Positions 34,253 to 49,200 of a stretch of DNA of 64,000 nucleotides are shown piece by piece; position 1 is the stretch's first letter, and each line of letters begins with the position of its first letter. Position numbers and translations under genes: made by a program. Source of the DNA: Pseudorasbora parva. Its lineage: Eukaryota > Chordata > Actinopteri > Cypriniformes > Gobionidae. The stretch is from contig NC_090182.1 of NCBI RefSeq assembly GCF_024679245.1, positions 40,312,547 to 40,376,546 of the forward strand, given 5' to 3'. The notes below the pieces were generated by a model. The model saw nothing but the letters and a program-made list of their open reading frames with translations, was not told where the DNA came from and did not search any database.

Positions 34253-37200
34253 TCAGTCAGACCCTGATTCCTCTGAGCTGGCCGGTGTGGAGGCGGCTTC
34301 CTCTTCCTCATCATCATCATCAGAAGCCTGCAATAGATTAGGAAGGTTAAAGCACGCAAATCTAAGTGACTGATAAACCCAAGAGGAAACGCATCAGCCA
34401 CAAACCTTGCGTTTGCTGCCTCTGTCGTGGTCAGATTCAGATGAGCTCTCCTCGCTGGAGATGAACTCTTTGCTCTTAAAGCTGTCATTTCCGACTTCTT
34501 TCTTTTTCTCCTTTTCTCCTCCACTCTTTTTCTTAGCTTCCACCTTGCCTCCTTTCTTTTTCTTTTCTCTAAAATCATAAGCGATGACTTTGTCAATATA
34601 AAGCAGAGCTGCAAATAACACGTTCAAAAAAACAAAGTGCATTTATACTATTACTTTTATTCACCAAGAACACATTTAACTAATCAAAATTGATTAAAGG
34701 GGTGGTTGATTGCTACTTTTTAAAAGATGTAAAACAAGTCTCCAATGTCCACATAGTGTGTACGAACTTTTAGCTCAAAATACCCTTCAGATACTTTTTA
34801 TAGCATGTTAAAATCATCACTTTTTGAGGGTGAGCAAATACACACCGTTTTTGTGCATGTCCCTTTAAATGCAAATGAGTTGCAGTTAGGGATGCTCATA
34901 TTGACCGTTTAACCGTTAACCAATACTAAGAAATTTGACTATCAGTTGAACGGTTTAAAGTTTTTATTTTATTTTTTTACTCACAGGGCAACGAACCACA
35001 CGTGCCGACACCCGACATATTTCGCAAAAAGAAGCAATGGGAAAGAAGCATGCTGTGTGGGACCATTTCAACAGAAAGGGTGACAAAGTTACGTGCAAAA
35101 TAAGCTATGCGGTTATACAATACAGAACAGTAGTACAAGCTCCTGACTGGTGGAGGAAACCAAATGAACGTTGCTTCCCGATGCTATCCGGTCCAGCGAG
35201 GCGTCTCTGTATTCCCCGGGCATCAGTGCCATCTGAAGCCTTGTTTAATGCTTTTTGTAGTGTGGTTTTGTCCGACAGCTTATCACAAATCTCGGGCCAG
35301 ATCCGACTGGAGCCATTTTTTTTTTTTTTTTTTTTTGGCTTACACTGGCTTCCATTGTTGCGTTGACTTGCTTTACTCATTTGCGGCGATGCGTGTTGCA
35401 GTAGCACCATCATGTCTATCTGACTACAACATAACACGCTCTCACACACGTTTATTTTTTAACCATTTGCCAGGAGTAAAATTTACACTTGTGGTTTAAA
35501 CAACCAGATACATTTACACTTGCTTACAAAGTGCTTTCAGACCACCTTCTAAATTGATTTGTTCGAGTAATCGGAATTAACTCAAAAGAATCCCGGAAGG
35601 CATTTAGCCCTATTCCTGGTCATTTCGTAATCAGATAGATACCTGGTCAGAGAAAGTGAATGAAGGAACCAGTTGTAAAAAGGTCATTACTCTAGCAGCT
35701 GCTGAAGAAACGTGCGCTGCTGTTGGACTCTATAACCCTGTGCGAGCCATGTCCCGACAGTCGCGTAAGCTATTATGGTCTCATGTTGTTTCCATCAGCG
35801 CAGCACATCGTTTCTTTTAATTAATAAAATAAATATAAAATGAAGGGGAAGCCTAAAAAGATCTGAAGGCCGGCCCGCGTTTCGGTATGATGTGAAAATT
35901 GGCCCGAAGCCCGGCCTGTAGGGTGTAATAAAGTCTGGGCCCACCAGGTGTGAATATAGGTTCTGTTGTTGAGCTGTTCTGTATGTTCTGCTGTTTACAC
36001 AATAAAATAAAGACATAACAGGCCACAGACACTCTTCAATTGTATTTTTATGTAATCCCAATTCAATGTTATAATCTTATCAGTTAACGGTTAATAATCG
36101 ATTAATTTTATTAATGAGCATCGGTTGTCGGTCGAGAAATTTAACCGAAATGAGCATCCCTAGTTGCTGCACATGAGGCCGAGCTTCAAGAACTCCAGTT
36201 AGCAGCTCTGATAACCTCATGCAGACAGGCAATAAAACTTCAGCCTTTTATGTTCAAACCGGAGTCGGACAATAATGAAGAGACTCAAGAAGCGACAACA
36301 TGCAGAATGAGACAGGACCATAGACTGTAAAAAAATATGGACGTAGTATCCATGGCATCACCAGTAGGATTCTGATAAGCCGCTCTGAAGCCTAAAGTAG
36401 GGGCGAGCTGGCCGTCGCCATCTTGTGAGCGAGTCATCGCGTGTCACACCCGGATAACAGAAAATGGGCAAAAAGGTGGGATGTGGGCGGGGCTTAGGTG
36501 ACGCAATGACTATAGACGGCGGATAAATGGCTATCCACCTGTAACCACGCCCTTAATTAGGGTTAGTGATGTCACCAACTCGTGAATAAGCTCATTGTAG
36601 TCCTTAAAAAGAAAACTTTTAGTGTCGTATCTTTGCAAATGTTGCATATGCTCAAACAGCAACATTACACACTAACTAAAGTTTAAAAAGTGAAATCATA
36701 ATCAACAACCCCTTTAAGACAGATTTCTTAATATCCCTCTCACATAAATACTGTTCTTTTGAACTTTCTATTCAAAGAATCCAGAAAAAGTATCACAAAA
36801 ATATTCGGCAAAAACGTTTATGATAAGAAATGTTGAGTAGCAAATCAGCATATTAGAATGATGATTATTATGTAGAATGATACGATAATAATTATTGCAA
36901 TATATCACATTATTATGTAAATCAAATATATACAGCTTTGGTGAGCATAAGAAACAACAGATAAATATGATTCATTTGGTGAGTACTGTTAAAATCTGAT
37001 ATCAATTTGCCAAATGCAAATTGAACTTTATATAAATTATACTCAATACACTGTGCAAAAATGCTTTAAGATATAAAATGATTCTAACAAAGTGCGTTTT
37101 TGATACATTTAGGGTGGTTGGCTCACTTAGTAACAGATGCTGCCGCCGCTCCCCCTCCACTCTCTTTGTACTCTCTCATGGCTTTTTCGTACTGTTTCTT

Positions 37201-40200
37201 GGCCTCTTCCGCTTTTTTGTCCCACTCCTGTGAAACACACAAGAGACATTTAGCTAAACAAACTGCTGAACCATATAAACAAGTCAGATGAGTATAACAC
37301 AGCATCAGTAGTTTATGCTTCCATCTTCTGTTTGTGGCACAATAAAACGAACCACAGACAAATAATTTAGTAAGTGGCTAATAAATGTATTCAGTGGTGC
37401 AGCAGTCACTCTGCGTTTGCAGGAAAGAAAGCAATTTTCCTAAAAACTAGACTCCATGCATAAAACATTGAATTTGCCACAGAACTAAAGGACTGAGGAA
37501 AGAGTCAAACCAAGGGTGTCCAAACCCAGTCCTGGAGGGCAGAGTTTAGCTCCAACTTGCCTGAATAAGAGCTTGATTAGTGGGTGTTTTAAATGTGTTT
37601 GAGAGTATTCATCTCGTTTTATGTCTGCTTTGAATGCATCAAGATCCGATTTCAGCTCAGTCCGTAGGCCACTTATCTGTTTGCTAATATTTAGCATTGT
37701 TTCGTGTAGGGTCTGCGTTGATGCCTCGCCGTCGTCATCTTCTATTTCGGCGTTCACATGTGCTTCGCCTTGTTCAAAATGTAGCTGTTCTTTATCTCCT
37801 TGCATTTTCCTAGGCCCTCTCTTGCCTCCCCTGGCATATTTTCAGACAAAATTTGTCTATTTCAAAAGCAATTACTTTGAATTTCAGGTGAAAGTACAAC
37901 CCAACTTTGAGGAGCTCAAAGACTAATCCGCCATACTGATCAGCCGTCAACCGGAAGTCTCGTTTTAAATGTGTTTGGAGCAGAACTCAGCAGGACAGTG
38001 GGGCAGGATTGGACACCTCTGGTCAAGACGATGTAAATCCATGAAATTATATAACGTGATATAACCCAACACAGAAGCGCTTCTGATGTGGCATTTGGGT
38101 ATTTTTACAGACTGCATTTGCAAACGCATTTACACAGCGATTGAAACGGTATATTGTGATACTAGGGGTTGAAGTGGGTCAGAACAGGGATAATTTAGTC
38201 TGGATTTCATGCATCGTGTCTTAACACTCAGTAAATGAAATAATATTAAATACATTTGTGTCAGCTATATAGCAATACAATTTTATTATTTTGTTTATTA
38301 TTTAGCTTCCTTAAAAGGGACTATGGGGGGGAGGGGCATGTTTTTGTGACATATGAGGACACAAATGTGTATTATGACATTGGTATGACAAGTATTACAA
38401 GTAGAGGGTGAAATATGAGGACATTGGCCATGTCCTCAATTTTCAAAATGCTTATAAATCACACAGGATTAGTTTTTTTTAGAAAGTAAAAATGCAGAAT
38501 GTTTCCTGTGATGGGTAGGTTTAGGGGCAGGGCAGGGATAGAAAATACGGTTTGTACAGTATAAAAACCATTACGCCTATGGAATGTCCCCATATGTCAC
38601 AAAAACAAACGTGTGTGTGTGTGTGTTTTAAATGCAGCTGACCTCTTTCCGGTCTTTGCCCAGCTGCTTCCACATTTCTCCAGCCTTCTTGGAGATTTCA
38701 GTAATTGATATCCCAGGATTCTCACTCTTGATACGTTCTCTGTTGCCGTTCAGCCACAGCATGTAAGCGCTCATCGGCCTCTTAGGAGCACCTGCATCTT
38801 TCACCTTTTTCTGTTCACCGCAGAGAGAGGAAGTGAGGTTTAATAGTGTGCAAGCTGGGGTAACGTCAGTTTAATTTCCTGAACTGTTGAACAGATGCCA
38901 GTAACTTTATTAAGGTATTTCACAGTGATGTTCATCATGCGCAGTTTTCACAGACAACAAGGTGTCAAAAGCACCACTGTGCATCTTTTTTGACACCCTT
39001 TGATATTTATATGTAAATACTGATATTTCAGATATTAGTGACAAGTTGCAAAAAAATAAAATCAAACCTCTTTCCGTGGTTTTCTCTCTTTTTTCTCTTT
39101 CACCACCTTCTTGGGCTTCTTTTCAACTTTTTTCTTCTTTCCTTCATCTTCACTGTCGCCATCATCTCCTTCGCTCTCACTCACTGAAGCGTTACTGTCA
39201 TACCTGCACAGACATAACATTAGATTATTAGAGTGAAAGATTGACAAATCATCTATGAATCAAGATTACAGATTGGTTTATTTAACGCCATGTCTGCATC
39301 TAAGGCTGTTTCATAGCAACAATTTAATTACAAAAATACAAATGTAATAATACAATAAAACCAAACAAACAACATTTATATTTTTTAATTAGCATATGAT
39401 AACATAAAAAAATAAATAATCAAGAATCAAGAAAAGACCAGATTAAAATCCCTTACTCTTCTGGGACGTCGTCATCCTCTTCTCCAGGGTTAAAAGACTC
39501 ATCTACAGGAAGATTAGATATTAACAGAGTTCAACATGTTTCACAAGCATACACTTTGAGGTTCCATTACTTGACATTTTTAAATCTCTTTTTAGGGTAG
39601 CCTTTTATGTGATCATTTTGTAATTGTTATTTTAAAGGGATACTTCACCGTTTTTTCATATTAAACTATGTTATTCCCTTAACTAAGATGAGTTGATACA
39701 TACCTCTGTCGTCTGAGTGCGTGCACTTAATCTCTCTGAGGCGGGGTGACATTCTGATAGCATTTAGCTTAGCACACTAATCACAGTTCATTCCTATGGA
39801 ACCAAACAGAGATCAAGTTAGAAGCAACCAATCAACTCCACGTTTCCCCTATTTAAATACAGTTACACGAATAGTTGGACGATCAAGTATGGTGACACAA
39901 AATAAAACGTGGCGCTTTTTTAACCGAGTTAAAAAGGAGAACTATAATGTATGGCGGAATAGCACTTCTGAGAGTACTTCAACTCGGCGCAGTAAAAAGT
40001 CCCGGCCGAAACATCTTCCCTCACACCTCCCCCTCCCTCTCTCATTTCCGTAAATAGAACCAACGTGACCTGCACGCCTGCATCAGTAGTAGTTTGAGCA
40101 GAGTTGACGAAGTACCAGTTTGTAGGAAGATAGTTTGAACAATCATGGTTATAATGTGCGTCGTAAAGGGTTGTGAGAACAAGGCGAAGGTATTTAGTGC

Positions 40201-43200
40201 CGTCATGTTTCACCGATTTCGGCGGAAAGCTTGGTTAGCTGATTTGAACATTAATGCAACAACATCGCTGGAGATTCTGAAGAAATGGCGTGTTTGCTCC
40301 GAGCATGTCACACAGGCGGACTATACCTCCACAGGATTACGCCTAAAGGATTCTGCCACACCGACAATAATCAAAGCAAGAACACAACAAAGTGGATCAT
40401 CACCTAACACTGTAAGTGTCCGTTTGCATAGTATTTGGTTGTCCTGAAGTGCAGGTGGCAGTAACCTTAGCTTATCAAACTGTTGTTTAACCTAGTAAAC
40501 ACAAGTAACTTTGCTGCGAAATCAGTGCGCTTGTGAGACAGGCAATACAGAGTTTTTGACTGTTTGATGCACTTGAGAAGTGAGCTCAGAAATAAAAATG
40601 AAGTATAAGCCTAAGCCCGTAGTGTAACGTTATAACTTAGTGTCACCAAATCAACAGGCACTGTGTCAGCTTTCCAAGTGATCTTAAGTAAAAGACAAAA
40701 GCCAATATTAGTATACTTTAACATAGCAACGTTTAATATTACAGATGGAACATTCACGAGAACATCATAAAAACAAACAAACAGATTTTATGAGATGAAC
40801 CTCTCAATATAGAAACCTGCAACCGCAGTGAGAAAATAAACATAAAAACTCCCCTTACACTATGAGCTTTAATGTCAATATGGTAATATGTGAAATGCTC
40901 GGAGCAAACACGCCATTTCTTCAGAATCTCCAGCGATGTTGTTGCATTAATGTTCAAATCAGCTAACCAAGCTTTCTGCCGAAATCGGTGAAACATGACG
41001 GCACTAAATACCTTCGCCTTGTTCTCACAACCCTTTACGACGCACATTATAACCATGATTGTTCAAACTATCTTCCTACAAGCTGGTACTTCGTCAACTC
41101 TGCTCAAACTACTACTGATGCAGGCGTGCAGATCACGTTGGTTCTATTTACGGAAATGAGAGAGGGAGGGGGAGATGTGAGGGAAGATGTTTCGGCCGGG
41201 ACTTTTTACTGCGCCGAGTTGAAGTACTCTCAGAAGTGCTATTCCGCCATACATTATAGTTCTCCTTTTTAACTCGGTTAAAAAAGCGCCACGTATTATT
41301 TTGTCACCATACTTGATCGTCCAACTATTCGTGTAACTGTATTTAAATAGGGGAAACGTGGAGTTGATTGGTTGCTTCTAACTTGATCTCTGTTTGGTTC
41401 CATAGGAATGAACTGTGATTAGTGTGCTAAGCTAAATGCTATCAGAATGTCACCCCGCCTCAGAGAGATTAAGTGCACGCACTCAGACGACAGAGGTATG
41501 TATCAACTCATCTTAGTTAAGGGAATAACATAGTTTAATATGAAAAAACGGTGAAGTATCCCTTTAAAGAGCATCGATCTTATTGATTGATAATTGATTT
41601 GATAGCATGTTTTCATTTAGTATTTTAATGCCTTTTATTCTTGTAAAAGTACTTATAATGTACGCAATAGTGTATTAGTGCCCTCCCACTTTTTCAGCTG
41701 CGTTGGTTACTGAAGTATTTTATCATTTTATTTCTCCCATAGGGATTTCAAAAAAAGGTTCAAAAAAAGCCAACCAGCTACAAGGTGAATCAGAACATTG
41801 CAAACTTTGATTTGAAGCAAAAAGTATTTTAAAATTGGACAAAAATACAAAAAGGTACAAGTCTGTGTACTTAACGACTTTAGTGATAGAACTACAATCC
41901 CAAGAAGCAATGAAAACGACAATTAAATTAAAAACACTACACGTATAAAAATACTTATATAAGAACAATATATTAAATATGCAGTGGGTAATATTTATGA
42001 GTATCTATTGACAAATGTAATATAATATACATAACTATGTTTTCAGTGGTGTATAAAGACCTTACATAATGAACCATTACATTTTTATTACCTTAGGAGG
42101 AGTTATTTCTGTCTACATACACGCGGGTCCCCTTTCAGTGAAATCGCGCCATGTTTCTACAGTAGCCCTAAACAGACAAACTGCTCTACAGATCGCTAGC
42201 TACTCTCTGCTGTGTCAGACGATGACATCTTTGTCCTGTGACGGCCACTGTAGATTCTCTATGTGCTTTGAAAGGGAGGGGTGAGACATTGCAATTCGCA
42301 ACCTTGCCACTAGATGTCGCTAGAATTTACACACTGCACTTAAGTTTATTGCAAAATTTAAGTGTATACAAATATATAGCTATTTTGGAAGTGTAGGGAG
42401 ACTGACTCTTCTGGAGGGTTTTGCTTGTTTCGACTCTGGTGTTGTTTTCTGTACAGCATCATGGGTAATGTAGATTGCACCACAAATTCTGCTGAAGTCT
42501 TCAGCAGAAGCAAATAGCATCAATTAGCAACCTCATAGCTCACAGTATCGGTTTGTCTTTAAAGGTTTATAAGTTATTGTTCAAAATCAATTTCCCTATG
42601 AAGAGAATAAATGTTTTTGCTAGAAAATCACTTTGACAAAACATTTCATTACTTAAAAAAATTACTTAAATAAAATGATCAGATAAAATGTACTTTTACC
42701 TCTTGAGGATCACAATATTTTCTCAAGGTTAAGCACCTCCTATTTTTTTATTGAAAAATAAAGTTTGCATTTTGTGTAGAGGCGTGTCATTACCGCTATC
42801 ACCCTCGGATTCATCGCTGCCGTCTCCCTCCTCTCTGATCTTGCCCTCTTGCTTCATCCTCTCCAAGTAAGCGTCATGCTGGTCTTCATCAGAGTCACTG
42901 TAGCCGTCTGCTCCTTTCATGCCCTACCACACATAAACAGTTCGATAAATAATGTGAATTTAACACATTACTGTGCATGCTGCTGCTGTCCACAGGAAGT
43001 TAATGTAGTAAAAGTGTCGCCATCAGGGGTACTTTAGTATAAACACAGATTCTGGATCATAGAATTAGAGGTTCAAACGCTCTTCCTGCTTATTCCCATG
43101 AGCACAAATCCATCAACAGAATGGATTGTTTATTTAGTTAAAACTAGTTTCTCATTACACATTCAACCATGCGTGAACGTGGCATGCGTGTACATTTGGG

Positions 43201-46200
43201 TGTGCCCACAGAAAAAGCTCCAAACATAATCCATTAAATTAGAACTATAATTATAACAAAAATGGTCACTAACACCATCAGAACAAGTGCAAAGTCAAAA
43301 CTTCAAAAAGAAAAGAAAATTAAGAAATTTAAAATAGATATTGCACATTAAGTTTGAGCCACAAGTCAAATATTTACATTATATTTTGTTATTACAATAT
43401 ATTGTTACTGCAATACTGCAAATGTGAAATATTTATATATATTTCCGCAAATCAGTTTTATTCTTATTTCAGTTCAAGTCAATCAGTTTACATCACGGTT
43501 GTGTTTCCACGTACTTTATAATGTGATTAAAGCAGTACTGTGGTGAATTTAAATCATGTAAACACAATAACTGTGATAAAGCGGAGTACTCGATCTACTG
43601 CAGTTATGGTTACTGCAGATCTAATTGCACTACACAGGCATGCAAACGCTTTAATTGCATTTCTGCTCTTAAACAAAGTGGCAATATGCTACTGCTGTAG
43701 AGAGATGACATTTGAAAGCATGGATGAACAAAAGCCACTCTAATACAAACATGTACGTGTTATAATGGTGTTTAAATGCTGTTTTAATACAATTTAAAAT
43801 AATGGTTTCCCATTTTAATATACTTTCAAATGTAATTAACTTTTTTTTTTTACAGTGTAATTTATTCCTGTGACCAAAGCTCAATTTTCCGCATCATTAC
43901 TCCAGTCTTCAGTGTCACATGATCCTTCAGAAATCATTCTAATATGCTGTGCTGCTAGAGTTAAAGTGCCCCTATTATGGACTTTTGAAAATACCTTTCA
44001 TGTTTGTAAAAGTTTCTAAGTTAATGAAAACATCCTGCAAAGTTTTAAATCTTAAAGTGCACCGTATATAAAGTTATTGTCTCTCAAAAGTAAGAGTCGA
44101 CTCAGTCAATAAAACAAAATGTTTTTCAAACGAATCGCAAGCCGTTTCGTTGTAACGTCAAGACGAAACATTAGCATTCTGCCCCTCCACTTGTTGCGAG
44201 GGCAGACAGAGAAAACCTGAACCACCTCAAATGCTGCAGCTGATTCCTGTGGATACTGGACAGCATCATGTTGAGAAGATGCTGTGCTCCACAATGCGCT
44301 CATTGTTTAAGTATCTGGCTGAAATACATACTACTGTAAATCAGATGTGGGCTGCAGTATTTCTTAAAACTCTCTGTCATTCTTAATGAGTAAAGATAAA
44401 AGATGGAGCAAGATTTGTTTTGCAAACTTTAATGTTCCATCAGTAATTCATGTTTGAGTTTGGCTAATGTATGGGCTGTTATTGAAATAGTTCCAGCATG
44501 TGCACCGCAATAAATTAGAAACCCACACACACAGGTTTGTTTACCTCAAAACTAAATTAGGAAACTTTAAAATAACATAATAGGGGTACTTTAAGTTAAA
44601 CCTTTGAACGGTGGTTTAAGAAAAATTAGGGCTGCTCGATTATGGCAAAAATCATAACCACAATTATTTTGGTCAGTATTAAAATCACAATCATTTAACA
44701 ATTATTGGTGGTTGATATAATCAGTCTTATTTTATTATTTAGTCTTTTTAAATATCAGTGAAATTTCACAATTATCGATACTTCAGCAAAAACTAATACT
44801 AGGTTAAAGTAAAAGTCCTCAAGAAACTAAAACAAACCAACAAAAAACAGCAGAAAAAAAATTACAAATTAAATAAAAAGTTTTTTCAGGAAGATTAACT
44901 AAGTGTTATTCAGATAAATAATAGCCTACAACAGAAATTGAATATAGTAATTATCTGTAACATAAAACTTATTAAAACTGTACAGTTAATTCATTCAAGA
45001 GCAGTGACTGATTTTATCTTTTGTTTTTTGTTGCTTGATTAAAGGGGTGATGAATTAAGAAATCAAATTTCCCTTGAGCTTTTGATACATAAAAGGTCAT
45101 GGTAAAATAAGAATATCCTGTAAGTTTCAGAGCTGAAAACTTCCCTGTTAGTCAAAAGCTTTTATTGACACCAGGCCCAGAAAACGATCCATCTCAGAAT
45201 GTTCTTTAGTGTGACGTCCGAGTTTAGTGAAACGCTTCAAGTCGAACACCATATTCTGTAATTCGGCTATAAAGGTTATGATGTTTCAAACATGCCATAA
45301 GCTTCATTTGGAGTCCAATATTATAAATATCCAAAATGAACTTTATTTTTAATGAAGATCCAGCTCATATGGGGAAGACATTGCATTTGATCCTTCATTT
45401 CACGACGGATTCATTTGTAAACAAGAGACTGGATTTGCAGACAAGATGAGATTTAAAAACTAAGCTGTGCCTTCTGGATCTAACAGGAATGGTACAACAA
45501 TTATGTAAGTAAAAAATGTTATGTGATAGTATTGCATTGTTATGTTAAATATCTACTGATTATGTACGTGACTAACTTAAGTTTGACGCTGTCACAGGCT
45601 GGAGAATCCTTTGTATTTGAGGTGCTGTTGGTTCATTGTGCTGCAATTCGTTATCAGATTCAGACATGCATGGGCCAGAGCAAAACAAGTAACAAGTAAA
45701 TTAACTAATGGCCAAGAGCCCAGACCATCTCTCTCTCCCTCTCGCCATGCATAACGGTTTATATGAACAAACTTTGAGTGCTAAACAAGAGTTTTGAGCA
45801 AGCAATTTAAGGTGACTCTTGCAACTCTTGTCCCAAATATAGCAGGCTTCATTCAGTGATTGAATTGGGTGTCGGGGGGGAGATTCCGCTTTTTTTAATA
45901 TATTTTTTATCGAAAAATATATTCGTTTTTAAAAAACTATTCGAATATATATTCAAATTTAGAATATTCGTTGACAGCCCTAAATTAAACACAGGTGGAG
46001 CAGGCTCAGATAATTAAACCAAAATTGAACACAAGAGTATTACATTAAACTAATCAGTTAATCAATGATAGGTGTATATAGACAGCCGATTTACCTTCCT
46101 ATCATTGACAGTTTATCAGCATCCCACCACCCCTTCTCCTCACTTACTTAATTAAATTCCTATAAATATCAAAACAATCATAAAACTTGCAGTCTAGTTC

Positions 46201-49200
46201 TAGACTATCTTCATCACGGGGAGGATACTCTGGGTTCGGGCAAATTTCCGAGTTTGGAGCCCTCCCCGGACAGCACGCCAAATACGCATAATCTTTACTC
46301 TATTTAATTGATGTAAGTGTGAACTCGTGAAATAAAAAAATACTTTCTTGATGTGCAGAGTTTACTCTTCACTGGTAATTTGAAGGAAAAATACAATTGC
46401 GGAAGTTTTGATCATGCTGATTTGTCTGAGGTGAAGTTTTGCTGATGCATGTATTTGGCACGTGTGTGTGGTAGTTATGCACGGTTCGTGGTTATCCAGC
46501 GATCAGGCCAGCCAAGTAATAAAAAAATAAAATTTCAATCAATTGTGGGTGGATGAGAGTTAAATCATTGTGCTTGCTTGATAAAGACATTTTGCAAGCC
46601 CTGTGGGCGACTCACTGGGTTGCCGTTTCCCCACACGCTTTCAAAAGAGTTCCTCATGTATACTCACAGGGGAGCCAAAGCTTATTATATGCAAAACTGT
46701 TATCCAATCCTAATTGTGAGTGTTTACTTCCAAGTCTTCAGTGCGGCATGCTCATAAAAACAGAGCATTTCAAAAGCTATACTTAACCAGGGTAGAAAAT
46801 AGCCTATTACTATAATTATTCATTATGATGTTTTTTATTTATTTATGTAAAAACCACTCAAATGTACCATTATATAAAAATAATGGCCAGTTCCTGACCA
46901 TTTAGCAATAATGATTGCAGCAGATTTATAAGGCTGCTGTCACTTTAAAAACATGGATCCAATATACTGTTACACACCCGCTTTCTGTCTCATTGATTTA
47001 AGACATAACTGACTGCGTTTAGGAGGATTCTTATTTCAACATATTTGGGTGTAGACTATTTGACCGTTTAGACAAGAATCTGAAAGCCCACAGTATACTT
47101 CACTCAAAAGCCCACATTTGGCCCTGTCTCGCACAGGAGGCTGCAGAGGGAATAGTATCTCTTTCGCAGCTTTATACGTTTTTAAAACATTGTTTAATAT
47201 CAAGTGCGTATAACAGTTTAGCAACACTACACTGCATTTTACAACACACTTATTTGGCTGATTTGGATGTCAAGTTTGTCTTAGGGAGGAACGAAATTAG
47301 ACCAGCAGCGGCACAAAAATGTTCTCATGTCAACTATCTTGTTTTTATTACCGTTGAAAGTCAAAATCAATTAGGATTAATTCACACAGCTCTAGTAAAA
47401 AATAATTAAACATTTTCCCTTGTGTTGATTTAGAGAAAACTGTGTAGAAAAGATGGAGAGCATTTTTAGATTATATTTAGACCAAGAGTCAAGAAACAAT
47501 GTGCTTTAAGAAGGGTTGACTTTTTCCCTACAGCAAATTAACAGACATAATTTTTTACTATAATTAATATAATTAATTTTGATTACAATGCAGTCTCTTT
47601 ACTGTGCACATTACTATCGTGCATTTCGGCCTAAACCAAAATGAATGTTTTAGAAACAACAGAACATACCTCTTTAATTCCTCTGTTCTTGATGTTCAGC
47701 TTCTTAGCATTGACAAAGTCAAAGAGTTTCCCATATTCTTCCCTACATAAGACAGAAGAGACGTGATCATTATTTGTGAGGACCGGAAAAAACTGCAAGG
47801 AAAAATAGGGCTGCAAGAAGATGAGGAGGAGATTATCTACTTATGATTGAAAGATGAATAACACAAAGAGTGATGATCTGTGGGTATTAAAGTTTACCTC
47901 TCAATGTTGCTGAAGGTGTACTGGTTATTCTGCTTAGTCTCTATTTCGAAGTCAAAGGAGCGAGTGGTGGTGGTTCCTCTGGCGAAGTTAACGCAGGAGA
48001 TCTCCTCGAAGCGCAGGTGAACTGGTGGCTTGTGCACATAGATAAAGCCTCTTTCCAGTGGATACAGCAGACCTGAGCTCGCCTTGTACGCACACGTTAT
48101 ACACTGAGACCCGGAGTGACTAGACACACACACACACACACACACACACACGTAAAAACATTTCATTTCAGAACCAATTCAACTTGATCTTGACACACTA
48201 TTATGAGGATGAGAACTAGGAAATATGAGCAATATATAACAACATTTTGGGCAATTTCTTTTTTGCTTTTTTTCCTACTATATACAACACGGAGGAAAGA
48301 CATTTCCAAACAAGTTATTCCTCATTTTCTCTAAAGGCCCCAAAATATTAGAAATCAAAGGATGAAATGGTATTAACAAATTCAGGTCAAAACTAAGTTT
48401 GTTTGGAGTTGCTCGCCAAAGCAAACTTTCCAGAAGTTTGCTCTGGCATATCCAGTGTGAGTTTACTGGGGCCTTAAAGGTAAAGTGATTGTAATGTAAT
48501 TCCTAACATTTAGCTGTGCTTTGCTCAACCACAATAGAAATACTAGATCATCCACCCCTAATGAGAAACAGAAAAATCTTGAGCATATCATCTTTATAAG
48601 AGCATTTGCTTGTGTGCTTTACCCCTGGAAGTTTCCAGGCACCGTGATCTTCCTGTTGACCAGAGCCTTCATGACCCTGCTGACAATTTCATAGAGTGGA
48701 CCAGACATGTTCTTACTGAGCTTCCCTTCAAAACGCTTCTCCACCTCATCCCTAGAGAAGACAAAGAGAGATGCCATTAGCAGAGCTAATAAAGGATAAC
48801 GTCTGACATACAGAAAGCCCAGTGAACTTACTCGCTCATGTTGAGAGCAAGACTGAGGTCTTCATCTTTGGAGAAGAGGAGGATGAGGAAATGATAACGT
48901 GTTTGACCCTGTTTAATGGGCGGGTCGAGACTGATCTGCAAAAAAGAAGGATCAAGACTGTGTCAAGTCTCCAGAAAAAACCCTCTAAATAACCATGAAG
49001 CAGCATTTTCATAAAGCCTCTATAAATATTTACTGAGCTCGTAATGAATAAATAAATGTTGTGTTATTCAACATTTAACCAGCAGATGGCAGCAGCACCA
49101 ATGCATAATTTAGCATGGGAGACATTAATAACAGAACACATTAGGTACCTTTACATGCACTAGTTGGAATGAATCCAATCTGATTTCAGATTCAGAAAGT

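Larger units (their letters stand above)
39636..41563. mobile_element. 1.93-kb foldback transposon carrying THAP exons in both arms
   Basis: The ends AGGGATACTTCACCG and CGGTGAAGTATCCCT are inverted and flanked by TTAA (39632-39635 and 41564-41567). Arms of about 680 bp are nearly identical in inverse and share the same THAP-coding start; the loop is about 570 bp. No transposase catalytic core is present. The TTAA target plus THAP domain suggests a Kolobok-type origin. It lies in the intron between ssrp1 exons 11 and 12. A solo relic is at 55036-55482. Confidence 0.85.

Noticed and set aside
34201..34614. 137-codon minus-strand ORF rich in K/R across ssrp1 exons 16-17
   Set aside because: Out-of-frame reading of the lysine-rich exon 16 through the intron; exon 16 reads [17 protein letters not shown] in the right frame.
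35105..35449. ORF with a poly-lysine run
   Set aside because: Produced by a T run (about 35318-35336) inside the hAT-like element; no gene.
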